Shown one piece after another: positions 34,221-43,899 of a DNA stretch of 64,000 nucleotides. The notes under the pieces were generated by a model that was not told where the DNA came from, did no database searches, and saw nothing but the letters and a program-made list of their open reading frames with translations. The DNA lies in the NCBI GenBank assembly GCA_012934845.2, contig WNNJ02000965.1:124001-188000 (forward strand), given 5' to 3'. The position numbers and the translations under genes were made by a program. Position 1 is the first letter of the stretch. Each line of letters starts with the position of its first letter. This stretch comes from Pomphorhynchus laevis (lineage: Eukaryota; Acanthocephala; Palaeacanthocephala; Echinorhynchida; Pomphorhynchidae).

Positions 34221-35477
34221 GCATCGGTTAAAATCAGAATGACTGCTATCTTCAATAAAAAAAAGCAGTGAATCTTTAATTTATTCGAAATATAGCCGAT
34301 TTCTGTAACATCAGACATCGAGATTCCAATCATTCAATGCAGCAGACATCATAATAAATTTTTCAAATACAAAGTTTATTCTAACAAAGTCAGAAAATGT
34401 TTTCTTTATAGAAACTTGTTTGAAGTTAATCTCACGAAAACTTGAATAAATAAGTACTACGAAGTGTGTTTTTTACCAGCCATATTATACTCATTGATTA
34501 TGTTTGTAAATATTACTGTCAGGGCGGCTCCCTACAGTCAATAAGAGCTGACATAGTTGCTCTTGTTTGTAAATTAATAATAAAGCTATTTTCATTCTTT
34601 CAATATTATAAAATATAATTTGTTTTATAATATTATTTAATATCAAATTTAAATTTATATATTAGATTTGTAAAAAACAACTTAAATATTAAAACTTAAT
34701 TAATATTGAATATCATATTAATTAATAATAATTTATAATATTAATTTATTAATAATTGATAATATTAACTTAATTATCATAACTTAATTATTAAAATTTT
34801 TATTAATTTCGTCAGTAGATGGCTAAATGAAATATTTTCACAAGTCAGAGGTTATTTTTCCATAAGCGAACACGATTATCTTAAAATGCATAATATTTGA
34901 TGCCAATAAATGCCAATATTCGTATTGGCATATCAATGCCAATATTTCTAGATTTCATTGTTTACATGTGGCAAATATCCGTGTAAAGCAGTGATTCTTA
35001 TCTATAGCCAACAATCTTTAATTAAAAATGACCTTGTCCGTTACTCTAAATCAATGGTGGACTATCAAAGAGGGACACAAACATTTGCGGTGTTCATGAA
35101 CAAACCATAATACTTTGCAGTTTTGTTATACTCAACAAAGATAAATAAATGCAAAGCGCTGATTTACAATTGGGGCTGATATTTATACTGAATCTCAGAG
35201 GAATCTCTTATCGTCACAGTTCCGTGTTTACAGCGGAGCATATCATAACATATTATATTGTTTTATTACATATCATTTTATTATTTATAAAAGCCTTATT
35301 AAAGTTATTTTAGATTCTGGATAACATGATTTCATGTAAAGTGTTTTTCAACAACATAAAGTATTCTGAACATACAAAATATGCTGAACAGAGGTCAAAC
35401 AAATTAACAGAAAGATTTACATGGAAATAGACAAGAATCATTTTAAATTTATGATTATATAGAATTGTCCAAATTAC
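34221..35477. other. AT-rich stretch, no gene seen
   Basis: Contains the 34235-34295 repeat shared with 32335 and a possible LINE trailer near 34440-34600 (TGTTTGTAAATTAATAATAA). No aminopeptidase exon following 35478 could be found on the minus strand. Confidence 0.3.
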
Positions 35478-35588
35478 CTGAAAATTGGTAAGTGCTATCC
35501 AAGAGCCATCCTCACTCGGATATTTTGTAATTCCTAAGTTTACATCAACATTGAGAATATAGAATATGCGCAGCAGATATTCTCCAGG
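35478..35588 (-). CDS. M1 aminopeptidase-like gene, third exon of left-arm copy
   Basis: Exactly 37 codons between CTACAG|CC and CAG|GTAATT, phase 0 at both ends. It encodes PGEYLLRIFYILNVDVNLGI, then TKYPSEDGSWIALTNFQ. In M1 (gluzincin) aminopeptidases the same place reads G-x-Y-x-L-x-I-x-Y-x-G...L..G-x-x-x-S-x-Y......W-x-A-T-T-Q-F, the end of the N-terminal beta domain. The exon lies just outside the inverted duplication as far as it can be traced, which is limited by the window end. The GAMEN and HEXXH exons are not seen. Confidence 0.55.
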
Positions 35589-36117
35589 CTGTAGACAAAA
35601 TAATAAATTAAAATTTGAAAAAAGCAAAAAGGAAAATGTTAAGAAAAATATAATGTAAATATGTAAAACGAATCAATAAATATGCAGCCGCTCGTGCAGT
35701 ATGATGAAACTGGATATATACTTATCATTGTTTATAGATCATTGATTATTGCTTTAATCTATAATCTTTAATGTATACTCAGCTCATTGAGTGTACATGA
35801 TTTTAATAGTGATTCCGTGCAATGGTATTGTCTTCTAAGATCCTTCTCTACTAGGATTCATACAATACAAAAGTATGAATCATAAATTTAAAAATTTATG
35901 ATTCAGATACATCACAACTTTAAATAATTAAAAGTTTTAAAATACAACAATGTTAAAAATATTAGATTATAAAATGTATTAAATGACAACATTTACAAAC
36001 TCATCTGAAAATATTGGGTAAGAATGTAAATTAAAATTTAATTAAAAGAAAGACATCGCATAAATTTATCGATTTTGCTTAGAAAATATAACAGAAAAGT
36101 GGTGAAATTATTCTTAC

Positions 36118-36276
36118 ATAGATAACTCTTGAACATTCGAGCTTCATTAATGAATTTTCCAATGATAGAAAAGTTAAGGGTTCATTTAAATATATGTCAA
36201 CTGGATCGCAAAAAGAGGCATTCAATATTGTCAAGTTATCTGTGTTGATATAAAGCCACCGAACTCGATTAGTAAC
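36118..36276 (-). CDS. M1 aminopeptidase-like gene, second exon of left-arm copy
   Basis: 53 codons between TTACAG|GT and TAT|GTAAGA, phase 0. It encodes VTNRVRWLYINTDNLTILNA, then SFCDPVDIYLNEPLTFL and KLECSRVIY. The T-N-x-(I/V)-x-(L/W)-x-x-x-(D/N)-L motif is typical of the M1 N-terminal domain immediately after the first beta hairpin. Its start is inside the inverted duplication: the same acceptor and first codons appear at 63976-64000 on the plus strand before the window ends. Confidence 0.55.
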
Positions 36277-36639
36277 CTGTAATAAATAAAGATTCATAAA
36301 CACGATTAAATCCATGAGAGTTTTAAGAAATCTAATGTTATCAGATAGATGCTAGAAAGCACAACTGATTAGCTTCATTGATAATCTTTATTTAGAAAAT
36401 TTGTTTTAAATTTATATTTAAAGTTCAAATTAAAAAATATATGGATTATTGAATGTTAAATCGATAATTACAACTCATGCACCAGCCGTCGATTTTGATA
36501 TTTCAAAATCACAAGTGGATTCTGATAATGTTGGTAACTGCTTATATTCGGAAACAGTGCGAATATGGATAAGAATTGAACCATATTTGTAAGAATTAAC
36601 AAAAATCAATTTTATTTATTGAATTATAAATAATTTACC

Positions 36640-37920
36640 GTGTATCATAATTCGGATTAGAGATCATCTACAGATAGTGCTAGGTTATGCGGTTTCGATC
36701 TATATTCTTCTAACAAACGTATCAGCATGGCTACAAAATTTATGTCTACTTTGAGTTAATTTTTATTTATCAAAATATTTTAAAACGTCTATTTATTCAA
36801 CGGTTGGACTTCTGTCATATAGGTGTTATATTTATTATACATACGTAAAAAAATAAAAATTAATTTTTTTACTTATTTTTTATAAACTCATAAAAATTTA
36901 TTTATTAATTTGTATATTTTTAATTTAAAATTAAATCCAAATATGAAATTTATTTTTCTAACACTCCCTGCATTTTATTTATATGAACTAAAAGATATGT
37001 TAACGCCGATTTGAAATAATATAAATCTAAATTTTATTGTTTTTAACGTAATTTTGATTTTAATTTAAGATCGGAATAGTTTTATTTTCTGATAAGTATT
37101 TAATTGTTATCAAATATTTTGTATAATTTATATCAAGCCAACATTTAAAATTGAAATATAAAACAAACGTTATTTTTTTGAATTGACTAATAAATAACAG
37201 ACAATGAATTATAATAAGAATTATATGTAATCAGGAGGAACTGATTTTTTATCAGTTTGGCTTCCTATTCCTCGACCGAACATAGCAGTGGGGTCAAATA
37301 CGAGCTAATGATGTATTTCCTATGATTAAATTTGATTATTTAGTGTACCTTATTCTAATACAAATCATATTGTTTATTATCCATCCATAAAAAATTTTCG
37401 TTTAATATTTTATATAAATTTTCAATAATATTTGAATTTTTATTGCAAAAATATATATATTAAAAGCAAAAATCCATTAAACTTGCTTGAAAATTAGTAG
37501 AAAAATAATGCCGCGTTAATAATTTATAGTTTCAGTAGTTCTGGCAGAGGTTATATTACTGGGAAATCAATTAGAGGTCATCAGGAGAAACTGCTATGTT
37601 ATTTGTAATCCGCTCCTATTCCTCGACCTAACATAGCATCTGTGCCAAATACATGTTAATGACGTATTTCCTCTGATATAATTTGCTATCTAATATCTTA
37701 TTCTTATACAAAGCATATTGTTTATTATCCATCCATAAAACATTTTCGCTAATGATTTTAAATTTATTTTAATATTATTATGTTGATTTATATATTTTAC
37801 TATTTTCTTTTTAATTTTTAAGCGTTATTTTTAATTTATCAATTATACGAGTATAAAATACATACACTTATTTAGCTGATCTAAACATAAGTATATTATA
37901 ATAATCAGATAACTGAGTCT
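36640..37920 (-). mobile_element. Tandem PLE 3' trailers, left arm
   Basis: Three successive units with the structured PLE trailer: 37565-37680 (best), 37220-37330, and a diverged one at about 36650-36760. The first two are each preceded (minus strand) by the peptide FYGWIINNM-CIRIRY, the PLE C-terminus. Spacing between the first two is about 350 bp. The terminal motif AGACTCAGTTATCTGA is near 37905-37920. Mirrored at 62330-63600 in the right arm. Confidence 0.6.
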
Positions 37921-38612
37921 ATGTATTTTAAAAGATATATAAATAAAAATAAAGATGAATAAATAATAAATAATTATATAAGATTTTATACAATTTATTA
38001 TTATATCAAATTAAAAATTTATAATTTCAATTTAAAATAAAAGTCAATCTTTATGAATCGACTAATACATAATAGACGATGTAAATAAAAAATAGACGAT
38101 ACATATGAACTCGAAAATTACCAGATTCTAGTTAGTTTTATTTAGAATGTCAATTAAAGTGTTAAAATTGTATTCCAATTGTTCTTTTCTTTTTTACGTT
38201 ATCACTATATGCCCTTCGTAAAAAGTCATCAGTGATTTAATAAAATGCTCGGATAATAATATTTAAATGTTTTGAAATCAACATTTTAAGCACAACTTTC
38301 CAAACTTGCCCATCGAGAAAATTTACAGACTATCCGTTAATAAACAATCAAAATGCATTTGGTTTTATACCCATACAAGTTATTGTAAATTTGTTAAAAC
38401 AGTAATTAATGAATAAATCTAATAAATCGATGATTAGCACAATCATTATATACATATAGTATTTGCAAATAATTATGCTTTAATGAATTGTTTAATAGGC
38501 GAAAATAAAGTGTCACTTAAGCAAAAATCTTTAAATAAAATAATCTTTATCATAATAAATGTTAGTAACAACAGAAAACAATTTTTCTTAATTTGACAAT
38601 TAATTAACTTAC

Positions 38613-38712
38613 CTTAATTTTAATTTCTATATTTGCATAAACAAAGGGAGATTGTATTTGCTCAAAGTTTAGTAACCAATTGTAATGCAATGGAATTACT
38701 GCTTCTGGCAGT
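38613..38712 (-). CDS. M1 aminopeptidase-like gene, first ectodomain exon, left-arm copy
   Basis: 100 nt between TTACAG|A and AAG|GTAAGT. After one base completing a split Arg codon it encodes LPEAVIPLHYNWLLNFEQIQ, then SPFVYANIEIKIK. M1 enzymes start their ectodomain with (R/Y)-L-P...P-x-H-Y-x-(L/W)-x-(L/I), then F-x-G/A-x-(V/I)-x-I-x-(I/V). An identical exon is at 61207-61306. No first exon with the transmembrane anchor was found for this copy; the only one in the window (52629) points the other way. Confidence 0.6.
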
Positions 38713-39088
38713 CTGTAATAAGTGATGGGTGGAAAGCTATTAAAATATTATAGAAATTAAATGATGTAACATATTATAAACTATATTATATATTAATTAG
38801 AGTATATTTATAAACTAACTGAAAAAATCTCTGACATACTTAGATCATACTAGATATCCAACATTATCTAATAATATTGATCAAAATTATTCCTTATTAC
38901 ACCTTAAAAAAGTTTCCTTATTACACCTTTTTAATGTATTCCTTATTACACCTTTTTAATTACACCTTAAAAAAGTTTGAGATCTAAAGTAAATACAATT
39001 TAAATTGTTGATTAAAGTTACTTACAATTAATATACACAATCGTCCAGCTTCGAAAAGAAGAGAAAAAGAATAAGTTCATTAACAACA

Positions 39089-41710
39089 ATGGTCAGAGGT
39101 AAGCCGTCGAACCAAATACTTTGCTGCACATGTAACGGTTCTGCTGCCAAATGTAAGAGATGTAGATGCGCTAAGTCCAAGACCCCATGCGTAAACTGTC
39201 GGGTGCAATGTTGCAACAACGCTTCACCAACTCTAGCAGTAGCTTCAATTGATATAAATGAAGGCAATAGTCCGGCAGAAAACTCATGCTACTGTTTTTC
39301 TCGCGTCTCAAACATCCCTCAAACAACAGATGAACAGCAAAATAGCGATGAAGAGTCAAGCGTTATTCTGTCAAAATCGGGTTGTTTGGATTCTTTATAT
39401 GAAGAAGTTGTCAAATGGCGTCCAAACAGTTGTGTATTGCCAAGGTGTAACGAAAGTAGAGAGTTTATAGGCGAACTAACAGCGCTGTTCGAAATTGCTT
39501 GCACAGATATAGATCAAGAATGTGCTTTAAAAAAAGTAACCATATTGTGTCAGTGCGTTCTCCAGCGTTTGCGATTTCGGAAAACAAGTATTGTACGAAA
39601 AGCTCTGCGTCAAAGGATCGATTTGTGGCGCGCTGGGAAGATTCAATATTTATTAGATGAGGCTCGTTACCTTCAACATACAAAAGACGGGAAAGGAAAT
39701 TATCAGGTTGAGGAAAATTGGCACAAGACGTTCACACGACTCATGCTCAGAGGCAATATCGGTGGAGCAGTGAGAACTCTTGATGGGAAAGCATCATTTG
39801 GCAAGTGTCTTAAATCGAACGAAAAAGTTGGGCAGTTAACTGTCAAACAGGCCTTAAGTGAGAAACATCCACATGGCGTGAATTTACACGAAGAAGGTTT
39901 GATCAAGCACTCTATGATAGGAACACTTCCGTTTCGTGTCACTTTATTTAATCCAATAACGGGAGCGGATATAGTATCGATGGCAAAGAAGACGACAGAT
40001 GCAGCCGGGCCATCAGGTGTGGACGCGCAAACATGGAAACAAATGCTGATATCGTTTGAACGCGATTCTGATAAGCTGGCCGAGGCATTAGCTGGTATGA
40101 CAAGACGTTTAGCCTCTGAAATTGTTCCACAAGAATCAACTGTAGCTTTGGTTGCCTCAAGGTTGATTGCCTTAGAAAAATCTGATGGAATTAGGCCAAT
40201 CGGGATTGGCGAAGTATATCGTAGGATAATGGCCAAAGTCGTCATTAGAACGATTTCTATGCACATACAATCAGTTGCAGGAAATACACAATTATGTGCG
40301 GGACAACGTTGTGGCCGGGAGTATGTGGTTCGGTGCATTCGGTCGTGTTTATTTGAACAGAATAACAAATGCTTGCTGCTTATAGACGCTGACAACGCGT
40401 TCAATCGCGTTAATAGAAAACTTGCTTTGGCTAATATGAGTAGTGTGTGTCTTCCACTAGTTAACATTTTAACAAACACTTATCATGATGATCCCACTAT
40501 GGTAATTGACGGTGAAACAATGAGATCCCAAGAGGGTTTTACACAGGGGGACCCGCTGTCAATGGTTGCCTTTGCTGCAGCAACTCTTCCTCTGATGGAA
40601 AAATTAAAACATGATTTTCCAAATATCCAGCAAAAATGGTATGCAGATGATGTGTCTTGCGTAGGAACAGCGAATGATCTTGCGGGATATTTGGAGAGGA
40701 TGCAAACACTTGGACCTCAATATGGCTTCTTTGTCAATGCTAGGAAATGTAAAATATTTGTTCCCTCCGAAAATAGTGAAACAAAATCATTGTTCAATGC
40801 TTTGGATGTGTCAGTGACCAACACGGGCGTTGAAGTCTTGGGATGTCCTATTGGATCGGCCGAATATGAAAAATCATGGCTGGATGACAAAATAGAGAAT
40901 TGGATGATGATGATCCAACGACAAGCAGAAATCGCGAAAATTGATCCGCAGCTCGCATATTCCGCCTACATGGTGTCCCTCCAACACAAATGGACTCACA
41001 TTTTTAGGGCATGTCGCTTCGAAGGTAAGGGCGTGGAAAAATTGGAACAGAAAATAAAAGAATGCCTTCTACCAAATCTCACCGGTCAGCAACTCATATC
41101 AGATCAAATGAGACGGATTATTGCTTTGCCGACAAGCAGGGGTGGAATGGGCATTACGGATCCTTCAGATGTCTTGCGTGAGTGGCAGTGGTCGGATGAT
41201 ATGTGTAATCCACTTAAAAGTGGTTTAACGGGAGTTGAACTAAACAAAGCTCAGACTATAGTAGCAGCGGAAATTAGAAGAATAAAGAAGCATATTTCAG
41301 ACTCCTTGTTTTCCGAAATGGTGGATGGGAGCGACAAATTTTTTCGTAATTCGTTAATGCATGCGACAATAAAAGGCTCTTCTACTTGGCTTTCTGCCAG
41401 GGTTAACGATGATCGGTTATACAGACTACGTCGCGAGGAGTTTTATGATGGTTTGTCAACAAGATACGGATGGTCACTTGTCAACGCGTTTAAGACATGC
41501 GTTTGTGGGGAGGATAATTCTGTTACTCACACTCTCTCTTGTCGTCTATCTGGCAAGACAATAATCAGACACAATGCGATTCGTGATCTCCTGCGAAACT
41601 TGTTATCAGGTGCAAGTCAAAATATCGTAACAGAGCCTCTGCTGACACCAATAGAATCAAATTATTTTTTAAAACGGCATCGACTTGCAAAGACCGCAAT
41701 GCTCGTCTAG
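39089..41710 (+). CDS. Zinc-finger / reverse transcriptase of RLE-type LINE
   Basis: 873 codons from ATG. The N-terminus has a Cys-rich zinc-binding cluster at residues 11-43 (CCTCNGSAAKCKRCRCAKSK, then TPCVNCRVQCCN), likely for binding DNA or template RNA. The RT follows: motif A LLLIDADNAFNRVNR near residue 432 (AFN where most LINEs have AFD), motif B EGFTQGDPLSM near 484, motif C WYADDVSCVG near 517. Near residue 801 a C-x-C-x7-H-x4-C knuckle (CVCGEDNSVTHTLSC) precedes the endonuclease, as in R2-type proteins. The frame ends at TAG 41708-41710. The DADNAFN, TQGDPL and WYADD set is shared, from memory, with many invertebrate retroelement proteins carrying a similar C-terminus. Clade within the RLE group not settled. 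Confidence 0.8.
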   Translation: MVRGKPSNQILCCTCNGSAAKCKRCRCAKSKTPCVNCRVQCCNNASPTLAVASIDINEGNSPAENSCYCFSRVSNIPQTTDEQQNSDEESSVILSKSGCLDSLYEEVVKWRPNSCVLPRCNESREFIGELTALFEIACTDIDQECALKKVTILCQCVLQRLRFRKTSIVRKALRQRIDLWRAGKIQYLLDEARYLQHTKDGKGNYQVEENWHKTFTRLMLRGNIGGAVRTLDGKASFGKCLKSNEKVGQLTVKQALSEKHPHGVNLHEEGLIKHSMIGTLPFRVTLFNPITGADIVSMAKKTTDAAGPSGVDAQTWKQMLISFERDSDKLAEALAGMTRRLASEIVPQESTVALVASRLIALEKSDGIRPIGIGEVYRRIMAKVVIRTISMHIQSVAGNTQLCAGQRCGREYVVRCIRSCLFEQNNKCLLLIDADNAFNRVNRKLALANMSSVCLPLVNILTNTYHDDPTMVIDGETMRSQEGFTQGDPLSMVAFAAATLPLMEKLKHDFPNIQQKWYADDVSCVGTANDLAGYLERMQTLGPQYGFFVNARKCKIFVPSENSETKSLFNALDVSVTNTGVEVLGCPIGSAEYEKSWLDDKIENWMMMIQRQAEIAKIDPQLAYSAYMVSLQHKWTHIFRACRFEGKGVEKLEQKIKECLLPNLTGQQLISDQMRRIIALPTSRGGMGITDPSDVLREWQWSDDMCNPLKSGLTGVELNKAQTIVAAEIRRIKKHISDSLFSEMVDGSDKFFRNSLMHATIKGSSTWLSARVNDDRLYRLRREEFYDGLSTRYGWSLVNAFKTCVCGEDNSVTHTLSCRLSGKTIIRHNAIRDLLRNLLSGASQNIVTEPLLTPIESNYFLKRHRLAKTAMLV

Positions 41711-42162
41711 ACTTGGCTTGTACCGGGTTATTTGGTATCCCGACAGAGCGGACGTTCTTTGACGTCTCAATTTTCAACATCCACGCTCCGTCAAATGCCT
41801 CACGCAGCCCAGAGAGCACATTTGTGTATCACGAGAACAGAAAGCGTGCGAAGTATGTAGAGCGTGTAAACACATTCGAACGAGCTGGATTTGCTCCCTT
41901 GATAATTTCCTCTTCTGGAGGTACTGGAGTTGAAATGAGTGCAGTGCTGAAGCGGGTAGCAGCATCGGCTACCATTAGAGGGAATCGCTCATACGCGGAA
42001 AACATAGCAAAGTTACGTCGCCAAATAGGAGTCTCCCTCGCAAAAATGTGCTCTCTGGCGTTCCGCATACCACGATCAACACAAAATTCATATAACACTG
42101 GTATAATACAGGGCCCATTTGCGGGCAACCTTAAATGTATTACCTCCAATTGGAACACTTAA
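41704..42162 (+). CDS. Restriction-like endonuclease domain of the same LINE (shifted frame)
   Basis: Reading the frame +1 to the RT gives RLDLACTGLFGIPTERTFFD followed by VSIFNIHAPSNAS, with FAPLIISSSGGTGVEMSAVL further on. The D...(F)FDV-x-(I/V) and P-(L/V)-(I/V)-x-S...G-G-x-G spacing is that of the PD-(D/E)XK-like nuclease at the C-terminus of RLE LINEs. A single frameshift somewhere between about 41640 and 41704 separates it from the RT frame, or it could be reached by recoding. The domain ends at 42160-42162 (TAA), just before the A-rich 3' end. Confidence 0.7.
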   Translation, partial: RLDLACTGLFGIPTERTFFDVSIFNIHAPSNASRSPESTFVYHENRKRAKYVERVNTFERAGFAPLIISSSGGTGVEMSAVLKRVAASATIRGNRSYAENIAKLRRQIGVSLAKMCSLAFRIPRSTQNSYNTGIIQGPFAGNLKCITSNWNT

Positions 42163-42539
42163 AATAATAAAAATAATTATTCCTTATTATGATACATCGT
42201 ATCTGAATATTATTTATTAATCATAACATTTAAGTTAATTTCTATTTTAAATTTTAAATTTATATAAATTGCTATTATAAATAATCTTATATAATTATTT
42301 ATTATTTATAATTATTTATCTTTAATTTTGATTTTTATAGCGTATCAAATCCGTAGACTCAGTTAGCTGATCGGATTTTATCAAATTCAAATACACTAAA
42401 TAAACAAATAGAAAAATTAATAGAAAAAGAAATATAATAAGAACTTTTAATAGGTCATTATGTAGATATGAGCTTTTCTAAAGATAAATTAGAAATATAA
42501 TAAAAACTTTTAATAGATCTTTATGTGGGAAAACTATAG

Positions 42540-42740
42540 GATGATCCGGATAGCACATTGTTAGTTTAAAGATGCTAACATGTAAGCGAATTCTCAGAGA
42601 TGTCTTTATAAATATATCACAAGGCATCCGACACGACTGGTAATAGTTATCCTACTCATGAGTGCTGACGGCTACCATCAGCTCGTCTAGGAGTGATAAC
42701 GAAGTCTGCTGTGCTAGTAATCCAATTCCGGTTTTTGTGA
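42540..42740 (+). repeat. Dispersed repeat with permuted hammerhead element, copy 4 (left arm end)
   Basis: Core 42623-42691, slightly decayed (CTCATGA for CTGATGA, GACA for GAAA) but stem III is still pairable (GACTGGTAATAG with CTACCATCAGCTC-like). Homology to the right arm stops at about 42724 inside this repeat, so it marks the inversion breakpoint. Confidence 0.6.
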
Positions 42741-42839
42741 GTTGAATCTGTTAGTGACCACCGGAATAGTTTTGTCTCCAGATTAAAATTAATCAGTTCG
42801 TGTCTGACAACCTCTCCAGGTAGGATGCTACTTTTCTTT

Positions 42840-43585
42840 TATCAAACTGTTACAATATTCCTAAGCTTCCGTATCTTCTACGATCTGCTCCGTGTTTCTT
42901 AGCTGACTCTTCAAATACATATGAGAAAACTTTGCGCGATACTTTTCTATCTGTCATCAATACGCCAGTGAACGATAACACAAAGGAACAAGCAATTATT
43001 CACGTAAAACATGGAGAATTCGTCGTTTGCCCAATTCGGGCGCACATGGCCTTGACTGCCCAATCAAAATATATCTCGCCGTAGCCATCACAGCGAGTGA
43101 ACGAAATTATCCGCATTGCTTGAGTGACAGCCGGTTTCCCAAGTAGGTTGAGAGCAGTATTTGTCGAAATGGTGAAAAACGTCTCAACGGTTGCACGTTG
43201 GTTCCCTGGTCTGGAGGCAAGTGGTTAGTCCGGGATGTCATGTGTGAACACCTTGTTTAAGAGTTACCAACATATGGTCACACACAGCACAGGCAACGTG
43301 GCAACCTCAGCTGAAACTAAAAATCGAAGGAAATATGAATGCTTTGACGAAAGAACTTATGTTTTCGAACCTGTAGCAATAGAGTCCTTAGAAGAGATCG
43401 GCCCGTACACCAACAAATTTTTGGATGAAATTGATAAGCAATTGAACTTGAATACTAACGATCGACGATCGGCGTCCTTTCTATTCCAAAGACTAAGTGT
43501 GGCCTTTCAACGAGGCAACGCAGCATGCATCGAAGGGAGCATTCAGGATTGCGAGCCCGGAATAAACTTCATTGATCTACATTGA
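42840..43585 (+). mobile_element. Retroelement C-terminal fragment, class unresolved
   Basis: The frame 43235-43585 encodes KNRRKYECFDERTYVFEPVA, then IESLEEIGPYTNKFLDEIDK and FLFQRLSVAFQRGNAACIEG. The K-Y...Y-x-F-x-P-x-A-x-E...G...F-L-x-Q-R-(L/I)-S-(V/I)-A-x-Q-x-G-N-A-A-C string is one I associate with C-termini of invertebrate retroelement polyproteins. An upstream frame (42910-43070) gives LRDTFLSVINTPVNDNTKEQ. No RT is attached, so the family cannot be stated. Confidence 0.4.
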
Positions 43586-43589
43586 AATG

Positions 43590-43890
43590 TTTATTTTCTC
43601 GGAATTTATATATTTGTTACATGTACAAATAACTTAGGTTTTATTGTAATTACATATATACTCTATATATGCTACAAGTATAGCATATCTTAACATATTT
43701 TTAAATTTTTATCAGAATATTTAAGTCTTCTGTACGTCGAATTTTTGTAAGAATTATTGTAACTATATTTATTATAACTAGTATATATATTTCCGTGCTA
43801 AATACTAGATATCAACAACAAATTCTTGACAAAAAAATAAAAGTACCACAAGATTTTTCTTATCAACCAATGGTCAGGTTATCGGGTCGT
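43590..43890. other. AT-rich gap between retroelement fragments
   Basis: No frame, hairpin or repeat worth recording other than ATATATACTCTATATATG-type simple sequence near 43650. Confidence 0.3.
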
Positions 43891-43899
43891 GGATCAGTG

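Larger units (their letters stand above)
38900..42174 (+). mobile_element. RLE-type (R2-superfamily-like) non-LTR retrotransposon, near intact
   Basis: A 3.27-kb insertion with an exact 15-bp target-site duplication, AATTATTCCTTATTA, at 38885-38899 and 42175-42189. The uninterrupted target is present once in the right arm near 61023-61040. There is a 189-bp 5' leader with internal short repeats (CCTTATTACACC), one long frame, a C-terminal endonuclease in a shifted frame, and a short A-rich 3' end (ACTTAAAATAATAAAA). Right-arm absence and high integrity imply a recent insertion. Confidence 0.85.
36252..42724. repeat. Left arm of large inverted duplication
   Basis: This interval, minus the 3.3-kb insertion at 38900-42174, is the reverse complement of 60493-64000 with only scattered single-base differences (for example CCTACTCATGAG versus CCTACTTATGAG near 42655). 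The homology runs off the window at 64000, so the arm may extend left of 36252. The inner end lies within a dispersed hammerhead-type repeat. The arm carries aminopeptidase exons and tandem PLE trailers. Confidence 0.9.

Noticed and set aside
39703-40479. Long minus-strand open frame (258 codons) inside the RLE element
   Set aside because: It is antisense to the well-supported RT frame and has no family features; it is a shadow of the coding bias.
38900-42174. Classical R2 element in 28S rDNA
   Set aside because: The protein has R2-like architecture, but the flanks are intronic AT-rich DNA with an intact empty site in the other arm, not rDNA, and the DADNAFN motif differs from R2.
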